From Citromicrobium sp. (GTDB lineage Bacteria; Pseudomonadota; Alphaproteobacteria; Sphingomonadales; Sphingomonadaceae): a stretch of 39,363 bases of DNA. The position numbers were made by a program, and so were the translations under genes. The stretch lies in assembly GCA_003248395.1 (NCBI GenBank), contig QFNA01000053.1:1-39363 (forward strand), in the 5' to 3' direction. The notes beneath the pieces were generated by a model. That model did not search any database and was not told the DNA's origin. It saw only the letters and a program-made list of their open reading frames with translations. Position 1 is the stretch's first letter. The number at the start of each line of letters is the position of its first letter. Shown here in pieces: positions 32,146-39,363 of this stretch.

Positions 32146-33748
32146 TCAGTTGCCGAGTATGCCCGGCAGGCGAAGGCCCTTGTCCTCGGCGCAGGCTCTG
32201 GCGATTTCATATCCTGCATCAGCGTGGCGCATTACGCCGGTTGCCGGGTCGTTCCAGAGCACGCGTTCGAGACGCCGTGCTGCGTCTTCGGTTCCGTCCG
32301 CCACGATCACCATGCCCGCATGCTGGCTGAAGCCCATGCCGACGCCGCCGCCATGGTGCAGGCTGACCCATGTCGCGCCGCTCGCGGTGTTGAGCAGCGC
32401 ATTGAGCAGCGGCCAGTCACTGACCGCATCGCTGCCGTCCTGCATCGCCTCCGTTTCGCGATTGGGGCTCGCGACCGAACCGCTGTCGAGATGATCGCGA
32501 CCGATGACCACCGGCGCTTTCAACTCGCCGCTCGCCACCATTTCGTTGAACGCGAGGCCAAGCCGGTGGCGGTCGCCCAGTCCGACCCAACAGATGCGCG
32601 CGGGCAAACCCTGAAAAGCGATCCGTTCGCGCGCCATGTCGAGCCAGTGATGGAGGTGGTGATCGTCTGGCAGCAGCTCCTTCACCTTGGCGTCGGTCTT
32701 GTAGATATCCTCGGGATCGCCCGACAGCGCCGCCCAGCGGAACGGCCCCACGCCGCGGCAGAACAGCGGGCGGATATAGGCGGGGACGAAGCCGGGGAAA
32801 TCGAAGGCATTCTCCAGTCCCTCTTCCAGTGCCACCTGGCGGATATTGTTGCCGTAATCGAGTGTGGGGACGCCCGCGTCCCAGAAGGCGAGCATGGCCT
32901 CGACCTGTTTGCGCATCGAGGCGCGGGCGGCTTTCTCGACCGCCTTGGGATCGCTCTCGCGTTTCTCGCGCCATTCGCCCATCGTCCAGCCCTGTGGCAG
33001 ATAGCCGTTGACCGGATCGTGTGCGCTGGTCTGGTCGGTCACGATATCGGGGCGCACGCCGCGCCTGACCAGTTCGGGGAAGATGTCCGCGGCATTGCCC
33101 AGCAGCCCGACCGACTTGGCCTCGCCCGCTGAGACGAAAATCGATCGATTCGGGATTGCAATCTACCGCCAGGCAGCAGGCCCCGGCCATCACCGCCGCG
33201 AGCGGTTGCGCACCGCCCATACCGCCTAATCCGCCAGTGAGGATCCATTTGCTGGCCAGATCGCCACCGTAGTGCTTGCGTCCGGCCTCGACGAAGGTTT
33301 CGTAAGTGCCCTGAACGATGCCCTGCGTGCCGATGTAGATCCACGACCCCGCGGTCATCTGGCCGTACATCATCAGGCCCTTGCGATCGAGGTCGCTGAA
33401 ATGGTCCCAATTGGCCCAGTGCGGCACGAGGTTGGAATTGGCGATCAACACACGCGGCGCATCGGCATGGGTACGGAACACGCCCACCGGCTTGCCCGAT
33501 TGCACCAGCAGGGTCTCCTCGTCCGACAGCGTCTTCAGGCTGGCCAGAATGGCTTCGAAATCGGCCCAGCTGCGCGCGGCGCGGCCGATCCCGCCATACA
33601 CCACCAGCTCGTCGGGGTTCTCCGCCACTTCGCGGTCGAGATTGTTCTGGATCATGCGGAATGGCGCCTCGGTCTGCCAGCTTCGGCAGGCGAGATCGGG
33701 TCCGGTCGGGGCCTTGATATCGCGGGCGTTGCGGCGGTCGACGGTCAT
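32146..33748 (-). pseudogene. hutU: Urocanate hydratase, interrupted by internal deletion and frameshift
   Basis: HutU hydrates urocanate to 4-imidazolone-5-propanoate with NAD+ as electrophile. The N-terminal part (33748 to about 33131) has LVVYGGIGRAARSW, TLLVQSGKPVGVFRTH, GSWIYIGTQGIVQGTYETF and ILTGGLGGMGGAQPL. The C-terminal part (about 33129 to 32146, other frame) has SVGLLGNAADIFPELV, RPDIVTDQTSAHDP and LHHGGGVGMGFSQHAGMV. At the junction, IDFRL is followed by the family's GEAKS region, losing about 23 residues (RTRY.DE..), so about 68-71 nt (3n+2). The gene's start overlaps the hutG stop as ATGA. The hut operon's other genes look intact, which argues against real loss of the pathway. 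Confidence 0.92.
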
Positions 33749-34533
33749 GAAAGCTCTCCGAAAGTGGTCTCGATGGCAGCAAAGACCCGCGCGAGCGTAT
33801 CGCGCAGCCTCACTGCCTTGTCGGGCGAATAGGCAAAGGGCGGCTCTTCCGCCGCGAGATAGGTCGACTGGGCGATTTCCATCTGGATCGCATGGATGGT
33901 TTCCGCTGGCTGCCCATAAAGGCGCGTGGTCCAACCGCCACGAAACCGCCCGTTGAGCACGTGGCTGTAGGGGCCATTGGCGCTGGCATCGGCGACCGCG
34001 CGCTCGATGGCGGGGTGGCACGATGCGCCTCCATTGGTCCCGATGTTGAGATCGGGCAGCGTGCCGTCGAACAGGAAGGGCAGGTGCGACCGGATCGAAT
34101 GGCAGTCGTACAGCACGGCAAATCCGTGCAGAGCGCGAACCCGCTCGAGCTCGGTCCGCAAGGCGGTGTGATAGGGCGCGTGAAAACCCGCCAGCCTGCG
34201 CGCGATTTCTTGTCCGTCAGGCGCGTCCCGCCAGATCGGCTCGTCCTCGAAGTCGACCAGTGGCACGAGGCCAGTGGCGTTCTGCCCCGGATAGAGGCTT
34301 TCGCCGTCCGGCGGACGGTTGGCATCGATGACGTAGCGGTTGAATTCGGCGCGCACCACCGTCGCATCGGGCGCAAGGCCATCGTACAGCTGCGGGATGT
34401 GCCAGTCGGTATCGGCGAGCATCCGTCCGCGCTCCGTCAATTGCGCAGCTACGGCATCGGGCACAAATGTCCCCGAATGCGGCTGTGCCAGCACGATTGG
34501 AGACGTGCCCGCCATGACCGTGACCGGACTCAT
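33745..34533 (-). CDS. hutG: N-formylglutamate deformylase
   Basis: HutG hydrolyses N-formyl-L-glutamate to glutamate and formate, the last step of the five-step route. The 262 residues have LAQPHSGTFVP, DTDWHIPQLYDG, AEFNRYVIDANRPP, VLYDCHSIRSHLPFLFDG (metal-binding DCHS) and HAIQMEIAQSTYL. This identifies the deformylase type (FGase family), not the formimidoylglutamase type. Both ends overlap neighbours by 4 nt (hutH stop/hutG start, hutG stop/hutU start), so translation is coupled. Confidence 0.94.
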   Translation of the reverse strand: MSPVTVMAGTSPIVLAQPHSGTFVPDAVAAQLTERGRMLADTDWHIPQLYDGLAPDATVVRAEFNRYVIDANRPPDGESLYPGQNATGLVPLVDFEDEPIWRDAPDGQEIARRLAGFHAPYHTALRTELERVRALHGFAVLYDCHSIRSHLPFLFDGTLPDLNIGTNGGASCHPAIERAVADASANGPYSHVLNGRFRGGWTTRLYGQPAETIHAIQMEIAQSTYLAAEEPPFAYSPDKAVRLRDTLARVFAAIETTFGELS

Positions 34534-36062
34534 TCTTCGAAGCCCGCGATGGAGTCTGCTGCCACGCCATCAGCCAGAATTCCGGACGCGACCAGGTCGG
34601 CCATGGCGGCAATATCGGGCTCCATCAGCCGGTCGCCGGTCAGACTGGGGGAGGCAGCGCGAATGCGCGTCATCGCGCCCTGCAAAGCCTCGCTGGTCAG
34701 AAGCGGCGCTCGGCACTCGACGCCCTGTGCTGCGGTCATCGCCTCGATGCCAAGGATGGCGGCGAGATTGGCGTTCATTTCCAGCAGCCGGCGTGCCCCG
34801 TGGCACGCCATAGAAACATGGTCTTCCTGATTGGCCGAGGTCGGGGTGCTGTCGACTACGCGCGGATTGGCCAGCGCCTTGTTCTCGCTCATCAGCGCCG
34901 CGCTCGTCACCTCGGCGATCATCAGCCCCGATTGCAATCCGGGCGAGGGGGCGAGGAAAGCGGGCAGACCGAAACTGAGCGAAGGGTCGACCAGCAGCGC
35001 GATGCGCCGCTGCGCGATTGCGCCGATCTCGGACACCGCAATGGCGATCCCGTCCGCTGCCATGCCAACGGGTTCGGCGTGGAAGTTGCCGCCCGAAACG
35101 ATCGATCCATCGGACAGGACCAGCGGATTGTCGGTCGCGGCATTGGCCTCGATGCGCAGCACATTCCCTGCGTGGGAGAGCTGGTCCAGACAGGCGCCAA
35201 TCACTTGTGGGGCGCAGCGCAGGCAGTAGGGATCCTGCACCCGCAGATCGTCCGCCCGATGGCTTTCGCGGATCTGCGATCCTTCGAGCAACGTGCGGAC
35301 GACTCGTGCCGCGACGATTTGCCCCCTGTGACCACGGAGCGTGTGTATTTCGTCGCGGAACGGAGCGGTCGATCCCATTGCCGCGTCGAGCGACAGGGCA
35401 GTCGTGACCAGCGAGCTGATGGCCAATCGCCAGCTGTCGAACAGCGCGACCAGCGCCAGCGCGGTCGAAACCTGCGTGCCGTTGAGCAGCGCAAGGCCTT
35501 CCTTGGCCTCAAGAACCAGCGGCTCGAGTCCGGCACGTTGCAGCGCATCGCCTGCGGCAATCCGTTCGCCGCGGAAGAAGGCGTCGCCTTCGCCGATTAG
35601 CGTCGCAGCGACGTGCGCCAGCGGTGCAAGATCGCCCGAAGCGCCGACCGACCCCTTTTCCGGGACCACCGGGATCACATCGGCCTCGACCAGCTGCTGC
35701 AGACGCTCGATCACCACGGGTCGCACCCCCGAAGCTCCGCGGCCGAGCGACAGGCACTTGAGCGCGATGACGAAGCGGACAATCGCCGGGGCAAGTGGTG
35801 CGCCGAAACCCGCGCTGTGCGACAGCACGAGATTGCGCTGGAGCGTGCCGAGATCGGTATCCCCGATTCGAACGCTCGCGAGCTTCCCGAAACCGGTGTT
35901 GACCCCGTAGATCGCCTCGCCCGATCCGACGGCTGCGGCCAGCCGTTCGGACGATGCCGCGACATCTGCCATGGCCGCATCGGCAATGCGGAAGGGATTG
36001 TCGGACCGGTACAGAGCTTCAAGGTCGGCCAGCCCGAGCGAACCGGGCGATAGGTCATGCAT
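34530..36062 (-). CDS. hutH: Histidine ammonia-lyase
   Basis: HutH removes ammonia from histidine to give urocanate. The 510 residues have GVNTGFGKLA, SVGASGDLAPLAH, where Ala-Ser-Gly forms the MIO electrophile, LLNGTQVSTALAL, QDPYCLRCAPQVIG and SANQEDHVSMA. The length equals that of Pseudomonas putida HutH. The start at 36062 is set by ATGCATGA, which also contains the hutI stop; longer frames to 36143 run through hutI. No gap is seen here, unlike hutU. Confidence 0.96.
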   Translation of the reverse strand: MHDLSPGSLGLADLEALYRSDNPFRIADAAMADVAASSERLAAAVGSGEAIYGVNTGFGKLASVRIGDTDLGTLQRNLVLSHSAGFGAPLAPAIVRFVIALKCLSLGRGASGVRPVVIERLQQLVEADVIPVVPEKGSVGASGDLAPLAHVAATLIGEGDAFFRGERIAAGDALQRAGLEPLVLEAKEGLALLNGTQVSTALALVALFDSWRLAISSLVTTALSLDAAMGSTAPFRDEIHTLRGHRGQIVAARVVRTLLEGSQIRESHRADDLRVQDPYCLRCAPQVIGACLDQLSHAGNVLRIEANAATDNPLVLSDGSIVSGGNFHAEPVGMAADGIAIAVSEIGAIAQRRIALLVDPSLSFGLPAFLAPSPGLQSGLMIAEVTSAALMSENKALANPRVVDSTPTSANQEDHVSMACHGARRLLEMNANLAAILGIEAMTAAQGVECRAPLLTSEALQGAMTRIRAASPSLTGDRLMEPDIAAMADLVASGILADGVAADSIAGFEE

Positions 36063-37272
36063 GATGGAAACTCCCGCCGGTGATCCGGCCACGCAACAGC
36101 TGCCCGCCGATCCAGTAGCTGAGATAATCGGGGTGCGGGGCATCCCACACGGCCAAATCCGCGCGCTTGCCCGCTTCGATCGTGCCGTATTCTCCGCCCA
36201 GTCCCAGCGCGTTGGCGGCGTGGCGGGTCGCGCCTGCCAGCGCCTCTGCCGGAGTCAGCCAGAACTGGACGCAGGCCATGTTCATCGCCAGCCGCAGCGA
36301 GGACATGGGCGAAGTGCCGGGATTACAATCGGTCGCGACCGCCATCGCGACGCCATGCTTACGCAGCGCCTCGACCGGCGGCAGCTTGGTTTCGCGCAGG
36401 GCATAGAATGCACCGGGCAGCAGGACGGCCACCGTGCCCGCTTCGGCAAGCCGGGGCACGTCCTCTTCCGCCAGATATTCGAGATGATCGGCGGACAGGC
36501 CGTCGAATTGCGCCGTCAGCACAGCACCCTTCAGGTCGCTCAATTGCTCGGCATGCAGCTTGACCGGCAGGTCCAATGCGCGCGCGGCCTCGAACACGCG
36601 GCGGATCTGCGCAGGCGAAAAGCCGATGCCTTCGCAAAAGCCATCGACCGCATCGATCAATCCATCGGCGGCGCCCAGCTCCAGTCCGCGCAGGGCGACC
36701 TCTTCGATATAACGGTCGGCCTCGCCATCGAATTCTGGCGGCAAGGCATGTGCGGCCAGCCAGCTCGTGCGGATACGGACCGGGCGATGCGATTCGATGG
36801 CGCGGGCCACGCGGAGCATGCGCAGCTCGTGCTCGACCGACAGACCATAACCTGACTTGATCTCGATCACGGCGACGCCGTCAGCCAGCAGATCGTCGAC
36901 CCGGCGCAAGGCATTGGCGAGCAACGCGTCGTCACTGGCATCGCGCGTTGCAGCCACCGTGGATCGAATCCCGCCGCCAGCCTTCGCGATGTCTTCATAG
37001 CTGGCGCCATCGAGCCTGAGCGCGAATTCGCGGCTGCGATCGCCGCCGAACACCAGATGCGTATGACAGTCGATCAGCGCGGGGGTCACGAGCGCACCAT
37101 CGAGCGCCGTCACATCCCATTCGCGATAGTCTGCGGGCAGGTCGGTGCGAGGTCCTGCCCAGACGATCGCCCCGTCGCCAACCGCGATCGCGGCGTCCTC
37201 GATCAGGCCGTAACTCTCCGTTCCGGCCAGCATGGTGGCAGCGTTACAGCGGTTGAAAATTCGGCCGGTCAT
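36055..37272 (-). CDS. hutI: Imidazolonepropionase
   Basis: HutI hydrolyses 4-imidazolone-5-propanoate to N-formimidoyl-L-glutamate. The 405-residue amidohydrolase has PALIDCHTHLVFGGDR (metal-binding HxH), IEIKSGYGLS, VKLHAEQLSDLKG, SADHLEYL and AVATDCNPGTSPM. GAGGAG lies 12 nt before the ATG at 37272; a TTG at 37284 would sit directly on that ribosome site. It is the first gene of the minus-strand hut operon. Confidence 0.95.
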   Translation of the reverse strand: MTGRIFNRCNAATMLAGTESYGLIEDAAIAVGDGAIVWAGPRTDLPADYREWDVTALDGALVTPALIDCHTHLVFGGDRSREFALRLDGASYEDIAKAGGGIRSTVAATRDASDDALLANALRRVDDLLADGVAVIEIKSGYGLSVEHELRMLRVARAIESHRPVRIRTSWLAAHALPPEFDGEADRYIEEVALRGLELGAADGLIDAVDGFCEGIGFSPAQIRRVFEAARALDLPVKLHAEQLSDLKGAVLTAQFDGLSADHLEYLAEEDVPRLAEAGTVAVLLPGAFYALRETKLPPVEALRKHGVAMAVATDCNPGTSPMSSLRLAMNMACVQFWLTPAEALAGATRHAANALGLGGEYGTIEAGKRADLAVWDAPHPDYLSYWIGGQLLRGRITGGSFHHA

Positions 37273-37300
37273 GGACTTGCGCAACTCCTCGCTCTGTGAT

Positions 37301-37314
37301 TATGTATGCACATA
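37301..37314. promoter_or_regulatory. Candidate HutC operator between divergent hut promoters
   Basis: The dyad TATGT-ATGC-ACATA lies in the 64-nt gap between hutI and hutF. It is embedded in the only AT-rich stretch of the locus (TTATGTATGCACATATTAATT at its centre). HutC repressors of the GntR family bind TGTA..TACA-like dyads and respond to urocanate. One site could control both arms. Confidence 0.6.
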
Positions 37315-37336
37315 TTAATTGAAGGCGCAATGGCCA

Positions 37337-38707
37337 ATGACGGGCATCATTTCGGCACGGCAGATTCTCACGCCTTCGGGTTGGCTCGCCGACCATGCGA
37401 TTCATTTCGATGACTGCGGCGTCATTACCGAAGTTTCGTCCCGCGGTTTCGACGGGAGCAAGGCGCTCGGTACGGCGCTGCCCGGCATGGCGAATGTCCA
37501 TACGCACAGCTTTCAGCGTGCGATGGCAGGCCTTGCCGAAAGTCGCGGACCGGACGCATCGGACGACTTCTGGACCTGGCGCAAGGTCATGTACCGCTTT
37601 CTCGAAGTGCTCAATCCCGAGCATGTCGAAGCGATTGCCGCCCTCGTTCAGCTTGAAATGGCGGAAGCCGGATACACGGCATCGGCAGAATTCCATTACG
37701 TCCACCACCAGGTCTGCGGCGAGCCATTCGATGATCCGGCAGAAACGTCGAATGCCATTTTCGCGGCAAGCGAGACGAGCGGTATCGGCCTGACCCACCT
37801 TCCGGTGCTTTATATCTTTGGCGGGCTCGACCGGCGGCCGCTGGAGGGGGGCCAGATGCGGTTCGGCAATTCGATAGGACAGTTCGAGTCCCTGTATGAA
37901 CGGCTCGCCGAGTGTGCGCGCAATCTGCCCGCCGATTTCAGGCTCGGCGTGGCGCCGCATTCGCTGCGCGCGGTCGACCAGGCCGGGCTCGATGCCTGCG
38001 TTGCGTTATGCCGCGACGGACCGATCCACATCCATGCGGCCGAGCAGGTGAAGGAGGTCGAGGAAGTCGAGGCGCATCTTGGCGCGCGCCCGGTCCGCTG
38101 GCTGCTCGACACCATGCCTGTGGACCGCCGCTGGTGCCTGATCCACGCGACCCATCTCGACACCGGCGAAATTGCCGATCTTGCCGGCTCAGAAGCGATT
38201 GCGGGGCTTTGCCCGACGACCGAGGCCAATCTCGGCGACGGCATATTTCCGGCGCGAGACTATCTTGCCGCTGGCGGGCGTTTCGGCGTCGGTTCGGATT
38301 CGAACATCCGCATCTCGCTGGCAGAGGAATTGCGCATGCTCGAAGTTTCGCAGCGACTGTTGCACCGGCAACGGGCCGTACTTGCCGACGGGACGACGCG
38401 GTCGAACGGGCGCTATCTTTACGAGCGGGCCGCGCGTGGCGGCGCGCAGGCGATCGGACGCCAGTCCGGCGTGATCGCACCCGGTAGCCTTGCAGACGTC
38501 GTGGTGCTGCGCGACGACCAGCCTTTCCTCGATTGGCCACAGCCCGACCAGCGGCTCGATGCCTGGATTTTCGGGGTCGAGAGCAAGGCGGTCAGCGATG
38601 TCTGGTCTGCCGGTCGCCGCATCGTGCGCGACGGCGTGCATGTCCGCGCCGATGAAATTCGTGCGCGTTTTGCCAGCACGCTGCGCGAGCTCGGCAAGGC
38701 GCTGTGA
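37337..38707 (+). CDS. hutF: Formimidoylglutamate deiminase
   Basis: HutF deiminates N-formimidoyl-L-glutamate to N-formyl-L-glutamate, which HutG then hydrolyses. The 456 residues match Pseudomonas HutF: PGMANVHTHSFQRAMAGLAE (HxH), ASAEFHYVHH, APHSLRAV, IHIHAAEQVKEVEE, WCLIHATHLD, LCPTTEANLGDGIFP and VGSDSNIRISLAEELRMLE. Start 37337 (MTGIIS) gives the family length; a TTG at 37319 is an in-frame alternative. Together with hutG it shows this strain uses the five-step route. Confidence 0.95.
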   Translation: MTGIISARQILTPSGWLADHAIHFDDCGVITEVSSRGFDGSKALGTALPGMANVHTHSFQRAMAGLAESRGPDASDDFWTWRKVMYRFLEVLNPEHVEAIAALVQLEMAEAGYTASAEFHYVHHQVCGEPFDDPAETSNAIFAASETSGIGLTHLPVLYIFGGLDRRPLEGGQMRFGNSIGQFESLYERLAECARNLPADFRLGVAPHSLRAVDQAGLDACVALCRDGPIHIHAAEQVKEVEEVEAHLGARPVRWLLDTMPVDRRWCLIHATHLDTGEIADLAGSEAIAGLCPTTEANLGDGIFPARDYLAAGGRFGVGSDSNIRISLAEELRMLEVSQRLLHRQRAVLADGTTRSNGRYLYERAARGGAQAIGRQSGVIAPGSLADVVVLRDDQPFLDWPQPDQRLDAWIFGVESKAVSDVWSAGRRIVRDGVHVRADEIRARFASTLRELGKAL

Positions 38708-39363
38708 ATGCCAACACCCATCGCGGTATCCGCGAGGCGATCCGGTCGCGAATCGTTTGCGGCGAATGGAAGCTCGGCGAACTGATTCCCGGGGAGGCGG
38801 AGTTTGCCGAACAATATGGCTGTTCGCGAACCACGGTGAACCGCGCGTTGCAGGCGCTGGCCGAGGAAGGGATCGTCGAGCGCAAGCGCAAGGGCGGGAC
38901 CCGCGTGCGCCCCCTTCCGCAAGCGCAGGCGCAGTTCCCGATCACGCTCGTACGCGAAGATGTGGAGGCGCGCGGCGCCGATTATCGGTGCCAGGTGGTA
39001 GAGCGCAAGGTCGTTAGGCCGCCAACGGATGTTGGCGCCATGATGCGGATCGGTGAGATGCGGGAGGCAGGCTATATCGAGACCCTTCATCTGGCCGACG
39101 AGCGCCCCTTTGCATTTGAGAACAGGTGGATAAACCTGGCCGCCGTGCCTGATTTCCCTGACGCCGATTTCGGCGAACTCAGCGTCAACGAGTGGCTGGT
39201 GCGCACAGTCCCCTTCACCCGCGGCGACGTGGCATTTTGCGCCGACGCTGCCGATGTTCGTACTGCGGACATGCTTGGCACGCGCGCAGGAGACCCGCTG
39301 TTCACGGTTTACCGCACGACCTGGCTCGAGGGAATGTCGGTCACCACGATGACCCTGCGTTAT
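38704..39363 (+). CDS. hutC: Histidine utilisation repressor (GntR family), C-terminus cut by window edge
   Basis: The frame is open for 220 codons to the window end. It starts at GTG 38704, overlapping the hutF stop as GTGA; the ATG at 38708 is out of frame and soon hits a stop. The N-terminal winged helix has IREAIRSRIVCGEWKLGELI and YGCSRTTVNRALQALAEEGI. The C-terminal part is a UTRA-type effector domain (REAGYIETLHLADERPFAFE, VYRTTW). HutC homologues repress hut genes until urocanate binds. Cotranscription with hutF would give autoregulation. Confidence 0.93.
   Translation, partial: MNANTHRGIREAIRSRIVCGEWKLGELIPGEAEFAEQYGCSRTTVNRALQALAEEGIVERKRKGGTRVRPLPQAQAQFPITLVREDVEARGADYRCQVVERKVVRPPTDVGAMMRIGEMREAGYIETLHLADERPFAFENRWINLAAVPDFPDADFGELSVNEWLVRTVPFTRGDVAFCADAADVRTADMLGTRAGDPLFTVYRTTWLEGMSVTTMTLRY

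Noticed and set aside
32417..34021. A 534-residue ORF covering the hutU front half
   Set aside because: Only residues from MTVDRR on are HutU, and after the junction the frame is wrong; it is not a distinct protein.
1..39363. CRISPR arrays, insertion sequences or integrases
   Set aside because: No spaced direct repeats, no transposase or recombinase motifs and no terminal inverted repeats were seen anywhere in the window.

Overview
The window looks like chromosomal DNA of an alphaproteobacterium of the Sphingomonadales, most likely Erythrobacteraceae-like. This is inferred from high-GC coding, the style of the GyrB, NrdA/NrdB, ArgB and TldD sequences, and gene families common there (ParD-like/zeta pair, DUF2171, DUF1294). 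There is no rRNA or plasmid gene to confirm it. Most of the window is dense, ordinary core genome.

Layout. 1-3.1 kb (minus): the end of a PerM/AI-2E-type membrane protein behind gyrB. 3.2-5.8 kb (plus): L-serine ammonia-lyase, a ZIP-type permease and a PilZ protein, meeting nadB (minus) tail to tail. 7.4-11.4 kb: a small Cys/His protein, a YadG-like ABC ATPase (minus), a CHCC zinc-finger protein, tldD, an exported protein and a DUF924 protein. 11.5-13.2 kb: an endonuclease III-like glycosylase divergent from a ParD-like antitoxin/zeta toxin pair, with a perfect palindrome touching the antitoxin start codon. 13.3-15.8 kb: guaA and an HD hydrolase. 16.1-22.4 kb: class I ribonucleotide reductase, nrdA and nrdB, separated by an NTF2-like protein, a membrane GGDEF protein and two small stress-type genes. 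22.4-24.0 kb: an AT-richer island with a membrane/coiled-coil protein of unknown function and a GIY-YIG-like nuclease. 24.0-26.7 kb: a membrane-anchored thermonuclease-like protein, a DUF1294-excalibur protein, an HTH protein and a lipoprotein. 26.8-30.3 kb: argB, a YggT protein, folD, a lipoprotein and a MarC protein in close succession. 30.3-32.1 kb: a LON-domain protein, a thioredoxin-TPR protein (CnoX-like) and tRNA-Gly(GCC). 32.1 kb to the end: a complete histidine-utilisation locus, hutI-hutH-hutG-hutU on minus with overlapping start and stop codons, divergent from hutF-hutC on plus, with a HutC-type dyad between them. The five enzymes take histidine to glutamate, formate and ammonia by the HutF/HutG route.

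The most striking feature is a set of five internal losses of roughly 70-125 nt in conserved genes: gyrB (~2.34 kb), guaA (~13.69 kb), the GGDEF gene (~19.29 kb), argB (~27.18 kb) and hutU (~33.13 kb). Three shift the reading frame and two stay in frame. Because gyrB, guaA and argB are essential or nearly so, and sequence on both sides of every gap is well conserved, an assembly or sequencing artefact is the simplest explanation. It must be excluded before any functional reading. The best candidates for under-described biology are the ParD-like/zeta pair with its operator and the AT-rich GIY-YIG island.
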